Assembly (NCBI GenBank): GCA_905221615.1
Contig: CAJNDT010005913.1
Location: forward strand, 2,170,001-2,234,000
Direction of reading: 5' to 3'
DNA length: 64,000 nt
Source: Symbiodinium sp. CCMP2592
Taxonomy: Eukaryota > Sar > Dinophyceae > Suessiales > Symbiodiniaceae
Part shown: in pieces, positions 42,356 to 50,601 of the stretch
Numbering within the stretch: position 1 is the first letter of the stretch
Layout: every line of letters starts with the position of its first letter
Translations under genes and position numbers: made by a program
Notes under the pieces: model-generated
The model's database searches: none
Told to the model about the DNA's origin: nothing
Seen by the model: the letters and a program-made list of their open reading frames with translations, nothing else

Positions 42356-45172
42356 TTACCTCGGCGCCCCCACCATCTCAACACGGATGAACTCACCCTT
42401 GCGATACCACTTCCTGAACACCCGATTCACTTGCGCCGCATCAAGCTCGCGATACGCGCGAGGCATCCCCCAGATCGATTCAACATCCCCGCCACGCTCG
42501 CTGACCATCGCTAAACGAGAAGCCCAGAACTCAGACTCCACAAACCCACGATCAATCAACCCACCGATCCGCTCCTTCGCTTCACGCACTTCCTGTGCGC
42601 TGATACCGCTCTCCGCGATCCGCACAATCTCATCGTCGATCACAGCCGCCCAATCATCGATCGACTCTTCCTTGCAATCCGCTCTGCCAAACATCACCAC
42701 GCGCCCAGGAACCAGATCAAGCAGCAACGCCCCGCTCGAAGTCCTGACATCAGCGCCCAAACTCGCGGCCGCCGCTTCAATCCGATCATCGAGCACCACC
42801 CCCGCGATCGTCAGCGCGCGCAGATCATCAAGATCGTCGAGCTCACAGGCGCTGAATCCAACCACCACCCCCTCACGCCCACGCGGATCCACAACACGCA
42901 CCGTCTCCTGCCCAGAGATCTCCGCGATCTGGATCCCTTCTGCAAGATCGGTCCGCAGTGTCGGACCGCCTTTGATCTCTCCGAGGTAGCTCGCGCAAAT
43001 CTCGATCGCTCTCTGCGCATCAATCGGACCAGCAATCCCAACCTCGATCTGATCACCACGAACCTGATTCGTTATCCACTCGCGTACGCGTCGCGCTTCA
43101 ACCCCATCGCCGAATCGTGATGGATCGCGTAGCGTGTACTTGACCCCGAGCGATTGCGCGATCCCCGACTCCATCGCATCGATCGGAAGCCCGATCGGAC
43201 GCTCACCTCTCGCGCCGTCTTCCGCGATCTGCTCAATCAGATCCTGTTCGATACGCAGATCCGTCAGATACGCAAACACAAGCTCCACACCGCGCTCGAA
43301 TGCTTCAAGTTCTGGACCACCCGCATCATCAACCTTGACATGGAACTGAATCCGCCAGCTCTGCCGTTCCACACCCAAACTGATCCCATGCTCGATCATC
43401 AAGGCTCGGATCTCTTCGTTTGTGCGCGAACGGATCGCGCCCTGCTCGATCGCCGCGACAAACACATCCCCCACGCCGTGCATCTCGGATTCTTCCAGCC
43501 CATCAAACCCCAACCGCACAACCATGCGCACACCCTGATCGTCGCTGCGGATTGAACCCATCTCACGATGCCGTACCATCACCCCATTATTGAGAACCGC
43601 CGAGACCACACCCGATTCCCGATGGACACTGATCTCTTCAACCTCGCCCCCATCGACCGATTGGTTCAGAATCGGACCACGCAGATCCGCGATCCATCCA
43701 TCAATCGGATCGACCTCATCATCTTCAACGCCGTCCAAAACCGCACGCACATCCATCTCGCTCGGCGCCTGCTCTTCATCAAGCACAACCACCACCGCGG
43801 GCTCAACTGCTGCAAACACCCCATCGACCACCGAGTTCACAAGATCAACATCAACCTTGCCCAGCAGCTCGCGCCCCTCGTTGATCCACGCATCAAGTTC
43901 AACAACCGGACGCCCAGTCGCCATCATCCAGTTAAGCGAACGCGCCCGCTCTCTACTCGTCAATCCAGCCCACTGATCAATCTCGTACCCCCACTGCTGA
44001 TCCAGCCATTCACGCGCTCGCGCGATCTCATCTTCGCTCACGCCGAAGCGGACCATCCGCTGATGCTCTCGTGCCATCGCGTTGAGCACCGCGTCCCATT
44101 CATCCGAAGCGCCTTCTCGCATCTCAACGACAACCTGACCAAACGGGATGCGTCCCAGCAGCATCCCCATCTCAACACGAGCATCGACCACGGCTTCAAA
44201 CTCCGCTCGGAGCATCCGATTCACGCGATACCGCATCGCCTCGCCGCACAGTGTCATCGACAGCGCCAGCGAATGCCCCTCATCCTCCCAGATCACTTCA
44301 CGCTCATCACCAAACCACACCATCCCGAGCCGAGATCCGCTAAGTTTCTCCACCCCGATCGTTGCCACGCGCCCCTCGACACTCGGCTTGATGATCTCCA
44401 CCGAACTCAGCGCCGTCTGCTCACCCGCACCACAGCCATCGAAGATTGATCTCGCTTTCGCAATGACATCACTCGGATCAACATCACCCACAATCAACAG
44501 CGTCGACTGTCCCGCGTTCCATTCACGATCCACAAACGCCCGCACAGTATCCGCATCCAGCGCCGCGCACTCGTCCAGGCTCGGCATCGCCATCCGAGAA
44601 AACCCGCTCCCATCAAGCAGCTCTGGAAGCCACTGCATATACGCCCAGCGCTCGCCGCGCTCTTCTTCCATTGCCTTGAGTTCTTCAAGCACCCCTTCGC
44701 GCACGACACCGATCGCTTCATCCCCCGGCGAGTATCCATCCAACAAACCGCGCGCCACGCGGATCCCATCCGAAACATCCCCCGATTCCTGTACCTCCAG
44801 CATGAACGCCACATGCCCGTTGAGCACCATCACCCCACCTCGATCCTCGACACCGATGTACCCCTCGGATTCCGGATCGACCCCGATCATCGCGAGCATC
44901 TCTTCACGCGAGAACTCATCAACACCATGCATCGCCGCGCGAGCCGCGATCAGCGACGCCCCGCGTTCGCCGTCTCGCTCACTCATCGAGCCGCGACCGA
45001 TCCGCGTCCAGACCTGAGTCGTCTGGTCCTCCAAAGCCGGATCGCTGTAAACAATCACCTCAAGACCACACCGGAGCACTTCACGCTGAACGCGAACAGA
45101 CTCGTCATCACCGCGTGCCGAGACAACCAGCACGCCAAGCACAATCAAGATGAAACAACAAATCCGCCGCAC
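42356..45172 (-). CDS. M16-like (pitrilysin fold) exported protein, catalytic motif absent
   Basis: A 938-residue exported protein (signal peptide FILIVLGVLVVSARG) with the two-half pitrilysin layout: repeated domains at about residues 20-450 and 470-930, with segments such as LDQQWGYEIDQWAGL and VGIAGPIDAQRAIEI, which recur in M16 proteins. Neither half contains HxxEH; the corresponding N-terminal position reads ARAAMHGVDEF. It may be a non-catalytic partner or a diverged protease. The start is GTG 45172 with GGAG upstream and an immediate signal peptide; a longer GTG at 45214 lacks a ribosome-binding site. It lies next to the terminator of the low-complexity gene. Confidence 0.8.
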   Translation of the reverse strand: MRRICCFILIVLGVLVVSARGDDESVRVQREVLRCGLEVIVYSDPALEDQTTQVWTRIGRGSMSERDGERGASLIAARAAMHGVDEFSREEMLAMIGVDPESEGYIGVEDRGGVMVLNGHVAFMLEVQESGDVSDGIRVARGLLDGYSPGDEAIGVVREGVLEELKAMEEERGERWAYMQWLPELLDGSGFSRMAMPSLDECAALDADTVRAFVDREWNAGQSTLLIVGDVDPSDVIAKARSIFDGCGAGEQTALSSVEIIKPSVEGRVATIGVEKLSGSRLGMVWFGDEREVIWEDEGHSLALSMTLCGEAMRYRVNRMLRAEFEAVVDARVEMGMLLGRIPFGQVVVEMREGASDEWDAVLNAMAREHQRMVRFGVSEDEIARAREWLDQQWGYEIDQWAGLTSRERARSLNWMMATGRPVVELDAWINEGRELLGKVDVDLVNSVVDGVFAAVEPAVVVVLDEEQAPSEMDVRAVLDGVEDDEVDPIDGWIADLRGPILNQSVDGGEVEEISVHRESGVVSAVLNNGVMVRHREMGSIRSDDQGVRMVVRLGFDGLEESEMHGVGDVFVAAIEQGAIRSRTNEEIRALMIEHGISLGVERQSWRIQFHVKVDDAGGPELEAFERGVELVFAYLTDLRIEQDLIEQIAEDGARGERPIGLPIDAMESGIAQSLGVKYTLRDPSRFGDGVEARRVREWITNQVRGDQIEVGIAGPIDAQRAIEICASYLGEIKGGPTLRTDLAEGIQIAEISGQETVRVVDPRGREGVVVGFSACELDDLDDLRALTIAGVVLDDRIEAAAASLGADVRTSSGALLLDLVPGRVVMFGRADCKEESIDDWAAVIDDEIVRIAESGISAQEVREAKERIGGLIDRGFVESEFWASRLAMVSERGGDVESIWGMPRAYRELDAAQVNRVFRKWYRKGEFIRVEMVGAPR

Positions 45173-45336
45173 GAACGAGCGTCTCCAATCCGGTTCAACG
45201 AGACATCTCCTCACGAAAGCAAGGGTCTTTCAATATACCGCCATCGACCCCCAATGATGCAGCGATCACCACTCCGGAAAGCATCAATTTCCTGAGCATT
45301 TTCAACCAGTTTCACCAGCCAGAATCACCAGATAGA

Positions 45337-46092
45337 TCAATCCTGCTTCCGCATATACAGATGGATCGCCGTCGATCCGTACACATGCGTCTCAGGTCCC
45401 TCCGCCCCCTCCATCTCAAGCGAGATATCCCAAGTCCGATACTTCGGTTGCCCCCCCTCATGGACCTCCGCGCTCTCGCGCTCCCACAGCGCCGCCAGAT
45501 CCTCCTCGCTCAGCTCGACCATCTCCTCACCGTCGATCAACTCCGTCGACTGAGCCCCGCCGCTCTGCGTTCCCGCACCCGCCCCCTCCTCATCAATCCG
45601 CTCGCGATGATAAAAAGGCCAAGGCGTACGAATGATCCCATACCCCGTCTCATCAAGCATCCCGATCAATCGCTCGAACTGCTTCTTCACCCTCGGCCAA
45701 CCCTCAGGATCCCACACCATCGCATACGGCGGATCCATAAACACAATGTGCGCCGGCTTGGGACAACGCGAAAGCGTCGCAGGACCAAGCGCATCACAAC
45801 ACGCCACCTCCACACGATCGCCGCACCCCAGCATCTCGATATTCTCTTCAAGCGTCCGCACCATCCGACGATCGCGCTCCACGCACACCACTCGGCTCGC
45901 CCCCTGACTCGCCATCTCAAGACCCACCGATCCCGAGCCCGCGAACACATCGATCACCCCCTCACCCTCAAAGTGACCACGCAGCAGATTGAACATCGCC
46001 TCCTTCACCATGTCCGGAATCGGACGCGTCTCCACCCCCTTGGGAAGTGGATGCAACTTACGACGACGATACTCTCCGCTGATAATCCGCAT
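45337..46092 (-). CDS. rsmD: 16S rRNA (guanine(966)-N(2))-methyltransferase
   Basis: SAM-dependent methylase acting on G966 of 16S rRNA, cytoplasmic. The 251-residue protein starts with MRIISGEYRRRKL and has ETRPIPDMVKEAMFNLL, the SAM-binding IDVFAGSGSVGLE and the catalytic MDPPY. These are characteristic of RsmD. The C-terminal third carries an unusual acidic Gly/Gln/Glu-rich stretch (about residues 175-215) and a longer tail than E. coli RsmD (198 residues). ATG 46092. Confidence 0.9.
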   Translation of the reverse strand: MRIISGEYRRRKLHPLPKGVETRPIPDMVKEAMFNLLRGHFEGEGVIDVFAGSGSVGLEMASQGASRVVCVERDRRMVRTLEENIEMLGCGDRVEVACCDALGPATLSRCPKPAHIVFMDPPYAMVWDPEGWPRVKKQFERLIGMLDETGYGIIRTPWPFYHRERIDEEGAGAGTQSGGAQSTELIDGEEMVELSEEDLAALWERESAEVHEGGQPKYRTWDISLEMEGAEGPETHVYGSTAIHLYMRKQD

Positions 46093-46160
46093 GCCGTATC
46101 AATGCACACCTAAGCACCCAAAGCAATCCTGCAGACCACATCAACCCGAATTAAGCGCAC

Positions 46161-46183
46161 AAAAAAAACGGCTCATTCAGCCG
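46161..46183 (-). terminator. Rho-independent terminator of the 46213 gene
   Basis: On the minus strand CGGCT-5-AGCCG (46183-46179 with 46173-46169), followed by eight T, 30 bases after the stop. Confidence 0.82.
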
Positions 46184-46212
46184 CCAACTCCCGATCCATC
46201 TGTTCTTTCGAA

Positions 46213-46869
46213 TCAGACACCGGAATCCTCGAGCAAACGCTCAATCGAGCACAAAGCCGTTCGAGGCGTCACCTGACCACTCACCAAACCCCAGAACGGG
46301 ATCTCACCAATCGGAGCAGGCGACCACGAGTTCAATCGTGAATCAACACGACGAGCTTCTCGCATCAATCGCGAAGATCCCACATACACGCACCGCTGGA
46401 TCAGCAACAACCCATCATCGGCATACTCCATCTCAGCGCTGACACCCGCCATGACCTCAGCGATGTCTTGGAATAATCCACGATCGCGACGCACAAGCAG
46501 ATCCGCGTCGTGCCAGACGAACACCCGCATTCGCTCATGACGACGACCAGGCATCGTGCCGCGCTGACGCAACAGCGATGAAATCCCGCGAGGACCATCC
46601 ACTGTTCGGCTCAACTTATCCACCGGAATCAAACGCTCGAGCTGATCGCACAGATCATCGATCGACCGAATCAAACGACCGTGTATTACACAAACTTGTG
46701 TGTCAGCCATCCCAGAGAGGAACTGCTGGAACTGTGCAGCGAATCGAGTCCGGACTTGGAGATCATCACCCCACGCGACGAGATGCCGATCCTCAAGCCG
46801 CGCCAATACCTCTGGCTGCCAAGTGATCGGCTCAAATACAAACCCATGTTGTCCAGACATCGCGGACAT
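46213..46869 (-). CDS. Unknown protein
   Basis: A 218-residue cytoplasmic protein of no recognised family. It has an alpha/beta feel (VIHGRLIRSIDDLCDQLERLIP, MRVFVWHDADLLVRRDRGLF, GLLLIQRCVYVGSSRLMRE) and a helical ending. The N-terminal segment superficially resembles barstar-like proteins. It has a GGAGAAG site and ATG at 46869, and a strong terminator downstream, so it is a single-gene unit. Function not assigned. Confidence 0.65.
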   Translation of the reverse strand: MSAMSGQHGFVFEPITWQPEVLARLEDRHLVAWGDDLQVRTRFAAQFQQFLSGMADTQVCVIHGRLIRSIDDLCDQLERLIPVDKLSRTVDGPRGISSLLRQRGTMPGRRHERMRVFVWHDADLLVRRDRGLFQDIAEVMAGVSAEMEYADDGLLLIQRCVYVGSSRLMREARRVDSRLNSWSPAPIGEIPFWGLVSGQVTPRTALCSIERLLEDSGV

Positions 46870-47252
46870 TCACTTCTCCAAAGGCGGTCCCCGCCTCAAA
46901 CTGCCTGACCCCAAACAACAAATACAGACCGGTCCCGCGACCAGCCTGTAACCGAGCTACCCATCTGGGGTACAGACCTGTTCAATATGCGCCAAAAACC
47001 CGCTCAAACCAGCGAACTTCTCAGAAATCCACAATCAATCAACCATCTTTCAGTAAATAAATGAACACTTACCAATCCACATCACACAAATTTGAACGCA
47101 CACACCCTCAAAATATGATTTCCTGGGTATTCCCATCCACCCGTTCAAACTTAGGTCATTGCCCCTATTCTCAAAGAGATCTCGATATCTGAGCCCTAAA
47201 TCGCTGATAAATAGGCAATGGAACAGGATTCTTCCTGCTTGGATAACTGATC
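46870..47252. promoter_or_regulatory. 383-base AT-rich intergenic region
   Basis: Lies between the divergent starts of the unknown gene and the LuxR-type gene and should hold both promoters. No ORF, RNA gene or clear promoter pair was found. It includes the dyad structure at 47157-47220. Confidence 0.35.
47157..47220 (+). promoter_or_regulatory. Long inverted repeat in the LuxR-gene leader
   Basis: CATTGCC-cc-TATT at 47157-47169 is complementary to AATAGGCAATG at 47210-47220, with inner dyads (CTC-aaag-AGAT and ATCT-GAG). This could be a structured 5' leader or an operator cluster. A further short dyad CAGGA-ttct-TCCTG follows near 47224-47237. Confidence 0.4.
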
Positions 47253-48182
47253 ATGCAATGTAACATTCACAACGCTTCGAATACGAACGACAACCTTCAC
47301 AAACTCGCTCAATGCGTCTTCGCCGTATCCACTCTGCCGTGCGCCCCAACCGCCGATTGGCCAACCCAAGCCGCCGAGGCACTCTCCAAACTCGCTCCCA
47401 ATGCCGCGTTTGCCGTCATCATCGCCCACCTCAACACAGAATCACTCAGAGCATCCACCGATGCCTCAGGCGTATCGAGCAATCCCAACCACCCCGCGAC
47501 CACGAACCCCTTCGAGTCCAGATCAACACTCGAGCAACTCGGATCACTGAACTCCAAGCTCCATCACTCAGGACTCAGCAAACCATTGATCTCGAACGCT
47601 CAAATCCTGCTCCCGAAGTGGTACGCCAGCGACGCGAGCAACCACTGGAAGTCCACTCAACCTCAGCAAACACTCGTCAGCTACTGTCCTCTCATCAATG
47701 CTCGCCCCACACAGAAATCCACTCAAACCCAACAACTCGCGCTGATCTGTATCGCTACGCCAAACCAAAACTCCGCGGACCTGCTCGATCATGACATGTT
47801 CTCATCCGTGATGAGCATCCTCAACCACAAAGCCGCCGCGATGTGCAACGAGCAAGCCAACAACTCGATCTGCTGGTTGACCCAGCGAGAACAAGTCATC
47901 CTCGATCAACTCATTCTCGGCTGCTCAGTACGAGAGATCGCTGATTCCATCGATCGCTCGCCGCACACTGTGCATGATCATGTCAAAAGCCTGCACAAGA
48001 AGCTCGGCGCTTCAAGCCGAGGACAACTCATCGCCAATGCCCTTGGTCACCAGGATCATTCCAAACCATCACAGTTGCACAGCCCGCAGATCGATCCCGA
48101 ACTGATCCGCCAAACAGGTGCGAGCGAGTTCATCGAACCGCATCCAGAATCGCGTGTCCGCGCAATGCGGCTCAACCGGTAA
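47253..48182 (+). CDS. LuxR-type HTH transcriptional regulator
   Basis: A 309-residue regulator. The C-terminal LuxR/FixJ HTH (about residues 205-265) reads LTQREQVILDQLILGCSVREIADSIDRSPHTVHDHVKSLHKKLGASSRGQLI, with the recognition helix HTVHDHVKSLHKKL. The N-terminal 200 residues look like a PAS/GAF-size sensory domain with no clear motif. The ATG at 47253 has a weak site. It overlaps the convergent lipoprotein gene by 11 bases at the stop. Target unknown; the inverted repeat upstream may be self-regulatory. Confidence 0.85.
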   Translation: MQCNIHNASNTNDNLHKLAQCVFAVSTLPCAPTADWPTQAAEALSKLAPNAAFAVIIAHLNTESLRASTDASGVSSNPNHPATTNPFESRSTLEQLGSLNSKLHHSGLSKPLISNAQILLPKWYASDASNHWKSTQPQQTLVSYCPLINARPTQKSTQTQQLALICIATPNQNSADLLDHDMFSSVMSILNHKAAAMCNEQANNSICWLTQREQVILDQLILGCSVREIADSIDRSPHTVHDHVKSLHKKLGASSRGQLIANALGHQDHSKPSQLHSPQIDPELIRQTGASEFIEPHPESRVRAMRLNR

Positions 48183-48729
48183 CCAGCTTGCTCCGAATCG
48201 CCTCACCGATCCGCTCAGCGAGCAACCCATCCTGACCAATCGGTGTCACGATCCGAGCAGGCTGCCGCTTTCCTTGCGAATCAATTACGACAGCGTGCGT
48301 GGATCGTGAGATGCTCTCTGTCTCGATGCGCCACGCCGGACGATGCACGCGCTGCACAAGCACCGACACCATCATCGATCCATCGTTCTCGATATCAACA
48401 CGCACAGAGCGCTCATGCTGATTGACCAGATCCGCAGTCTCTTGCTTGAACGACCCCTGCTCCCCATCCCAAGGCGACGCGAGCCCCTGAGTCGTCTTAT
48501 ACGCCGTAGTGACCACCCCACGCCGAGCGTCGACGCGATCAATCACAAAGCGATGATCCGTGAGCACCTCGCGGATCACCCCGATCAATCGTTCACGATC
48601 CGTATCAAACCCCTCCCCTCCCAAGGCATAGCTCTGCCCGTTGTAGACCGTCGCGTTGTTGCAGGCGCCGAGCATCAACAAGCACCCCACCACCATACCA
48701 CCTAAGACCGGAATCTGTACATGATTCAT
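48172..48729 (-). CDS. Lipoprotein of unknown function
   Basis: A 185-residue predicted lipoprotein (lipobox LMLGAC near residue 22). The body has an alpha/beta pattern (DRERLIGVIREVLTDHRFVIDRVDARRGVVTTAY, SVRVDIENDGSMMVSVLVQRV), a helix near the end and no known domain. ATG 48729 is favoured over ATG 48735 because GAGGG lies six bases before it and abuts the upstream one. It overlaps the convergent LuxR-type gene by 11 bases. Confidence 0.72.
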   Translation of the reverse strand: MNHVQIPVLGGMVVGCLLMLGACNNATVYNGQSYALGGEGFDTDRERLIGVIREVLTDHRFVIDRVDARRGVVTTAYKTTQGLASPWDGEQGSFKQETADLVNQHERSVRVDIENDGSMMVSVLVQRVHRPAWRIETESISRSTHAVVIDSQGKRQPARIVTPIGQDGLLAERIGEAIRSKLVTG

Positions 48730-48763
48730 TCGCATCCCTCAGTCTACGCCCGCTAAATACGCT

Positions 48764-50251
48764 TCAGCACAACGAATCAAGGACCTCTTCAAGTTCTTCG
48801 ATCAAAGTATCGATGTCCGCTTCCCCCACTCCAGGCGTCCCCACACTCACGCGTGCAATGGACTCCTGAGCCCTGTCCTCCCCGATCGGGACTGTCGAAT
48901 GCGTGATCATCACGCGTCCGCGCGCATTCACACGCTCCACCAACTCGCTCGTCAAACCAGTATCCCCCAGAACACGGAAGCACACCAACCCCAGCATGCG
49001 ATCACTCGCGAGCTCCACGCGTGAATTCCGCTCCACCCACCGCTCGACCCGCTGTGCGAGCTGGACATGACCTCGGATATGCTCACGCAACCCTTCAATC
49101 CCAAAACAGCGGATCACCATCCAGAGCTTGAGCGATCGCATCCGTCGTCCCAGCGCGATGTGCCAATCTCGAAAATCGACCACGCCGCTCTCACTCGCTT
49201 TATCGCGTAGATACGCCGGAGTGATACTCATCGAATCAACAAGCACATCACGATCACGCACCCAGAACAGATCGCAATCAAAGTTCGTCAATAGCCATTT
49301 GTGCGGATTGATGCACACCGAATCCGCACGCTCGACGCCTTCCATCATCGCGCGATGCTCAGGACACACCGCCGCGGCTCCAGCCCACGCCGCATCTACA
49401 TGCAACCACGCCTTGTGCTCACCCACTTCTCCGATGACATCCGCAATCGACCCAAGCGGATCCACCGCTCCTGTCGAAGTCGTCCCCACTGTTGCGACCA
49501 CCATCATCGGAACCAATCCCGCTTCGATATCCGCACGCATCGATCGCTTGAGCGCCACATTATCCATGCGCAGCTCAGCATCCGTTTCAATCACACGCAC
49601 TCGGCTTTGATCCTCAGCGTGATCCGCCAGACCACACACCATCGCCGCCTTAACCACTGATGAGTGCGCCTGATCGCTTGTATACACAGTCACCTTCGAG
49701 CGATCAACGCCGCGTGATGTGCATCGCCGCCGTGCCGCGACCAGTGCCGCAACAACTGCTTCTGATGCAGTCCCCTGGATGCATCCGCCGCCTTTCTCCG
49801 AACGATCGAACCGGAATCCGTCATCAAGTCCAAACATCTGCGCGCACCAGTCCATCACGCGCACCTCAAGCTCCGTGCAAGCAGGCGAAGTCGACCACAA
49901 CATCCCGTTCACATTGAGCACCGCGCTCATCAGCTCACCCAAAATCGCTGGAACCGAGCTGCTACATGGGAAGTACGCAAAGAACCTCGGCGATTGCCAA
50001 TGCACCAGACGCTCCACGAACTCGTTATCCGCTTCTTGAATCAATCCTTCAATCGACTCAATCGAGCACCCCTCCATCGGAGGCGATTGCTCGATCCCTT
50101 TCAACACCTCCCCCCACTCGACATTCGTGCGAACATCCCGTTCAGCGAGCGATCTCAAATAGCTCTGCGCCCATTGCGTAACGCGATCGATCCCGGCTCC
50201 CAACGCATCGATCCCAGATTCCCGCTGCGCGATCCACTCATCATGACCCAT
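48764..50251 (-). CDS. PLP-dependent group II amino-acid decarboxylase
   Basis: A 495-residue decarboxylase of the aromatic amino acid/DOPA/glutamate (group II) type. Seen: the substrate helix FFAYFPCSSSVPAILGEL, CIQGTASEAVVAAL, HVDAAWAG, and the cofactor lysine in NPHKWLLTNFDC (near residue 318), followed by the FRDWHIALGRRMRSLKLWM helix. This layout is closest to L-amino-acid decarboxylases such as DOPA or tyrosine/tryptophan decarboxylase; the substrate is not decided. The ATG at 50251 has GAGG upstream; longer in-frame readings include the intergenic leader and are less likely. The divergent promoter region lies between it and the FG-GAP gene. Confidence 0.9.
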   Translation of the reverse strand: MGHDEWIAQRESGIDALGAGIDRVTQWAQSYLRSLAERDVRTNVEWGEVLKGIEQSPPMEGCSIESIEGLIQEADNEFVERLVHWQSPRFFAYFPCSSSVPAILGELMSAVLNVNGMLWSTSPACTELEVRVMDWCAQMFGLDDGFRFDRSEKGGGCIQGTASEAVVAALVAARRRCTSRGVDRSKVTVYTSDQAHSSVVKAAMVCGLADHAEDQSRVRVIETDAELRMDNVALKRSMRADIEAGLVPMMVVATVGTTSTGAVDPLGSIADVIGEVGEHKAWLHVDAAWAGAAAVCPEHRAMMEGVERADSVCINPHKWLLTNFDCDLFWVRDRDVLVDSMSITPAYLRDKASESGVVDFRDWHIALGRRMRSLKLWMVIRCFGIEGLREHIRGHVQLAQRVERWVERNSRVELASDRMLGLVCFRVLGDTGLTSELVERVNARGRVMITHSTVPIGEDRAQESIARVSVGTPGVGEADIDTLIEELEEVLDSLC

Positions 50252-50601
50252 AACAAACGCCTCCGTATCGCACAAACCACTCACTAGACCACTATTCCAT
50301 GCACCGAAATCTTTGACTTTGGTCTTGCAAGAGTCAGGATATTCTGGTAATCTCGCCCAATGTTCACTCGAACGCCGTGGGGGTGTTTGAAGTGCCAATT
50401 TGTTTCAGGCTCGTGAATGCAAAGGTCTCGCATTCACAACCAACAGCCCCACCGTGTTGAGCCTCTCGACGCATATTTCTGTGCGCCGAAGGATCCGAGC
50501 TAGTGTCGTGTGCTTGCTCGCGAATCAACAGTCTAGTGGTACGGCATCACAGCGGAATGCTGTGTGCGCGAATCGTCGCGTCCGTGCCGAGGTTTCGTGG
50601 T
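50252..50601. promoter_or_regulatory. 350-base intergenic region with structured leader
   Basis: Divergent region between the decarboxylase gene and the FG-GAP gene. No ORF with coding character was seen. It contains the hairpin at 50413-50437 and a second weaker one near 50471-50489. No clear promoter pair was found. Confidence 0.35.
50413..50437 (+). other. Perfect hairpin in leader of the 50602 gene
   Basis: GTGAATGC (50413-50420), nine-base loop, GCATTCAC (50430-50437). No T run, so not a terminator; possibly a leader structure or binding site. Confidence 0.5.

Noticed and set aside
43568..44449. A 293-codon plus-strand frame within the M16-like gene
   Set aside because: Antisense to a longer gene with conserved features; the composition is noise-like.
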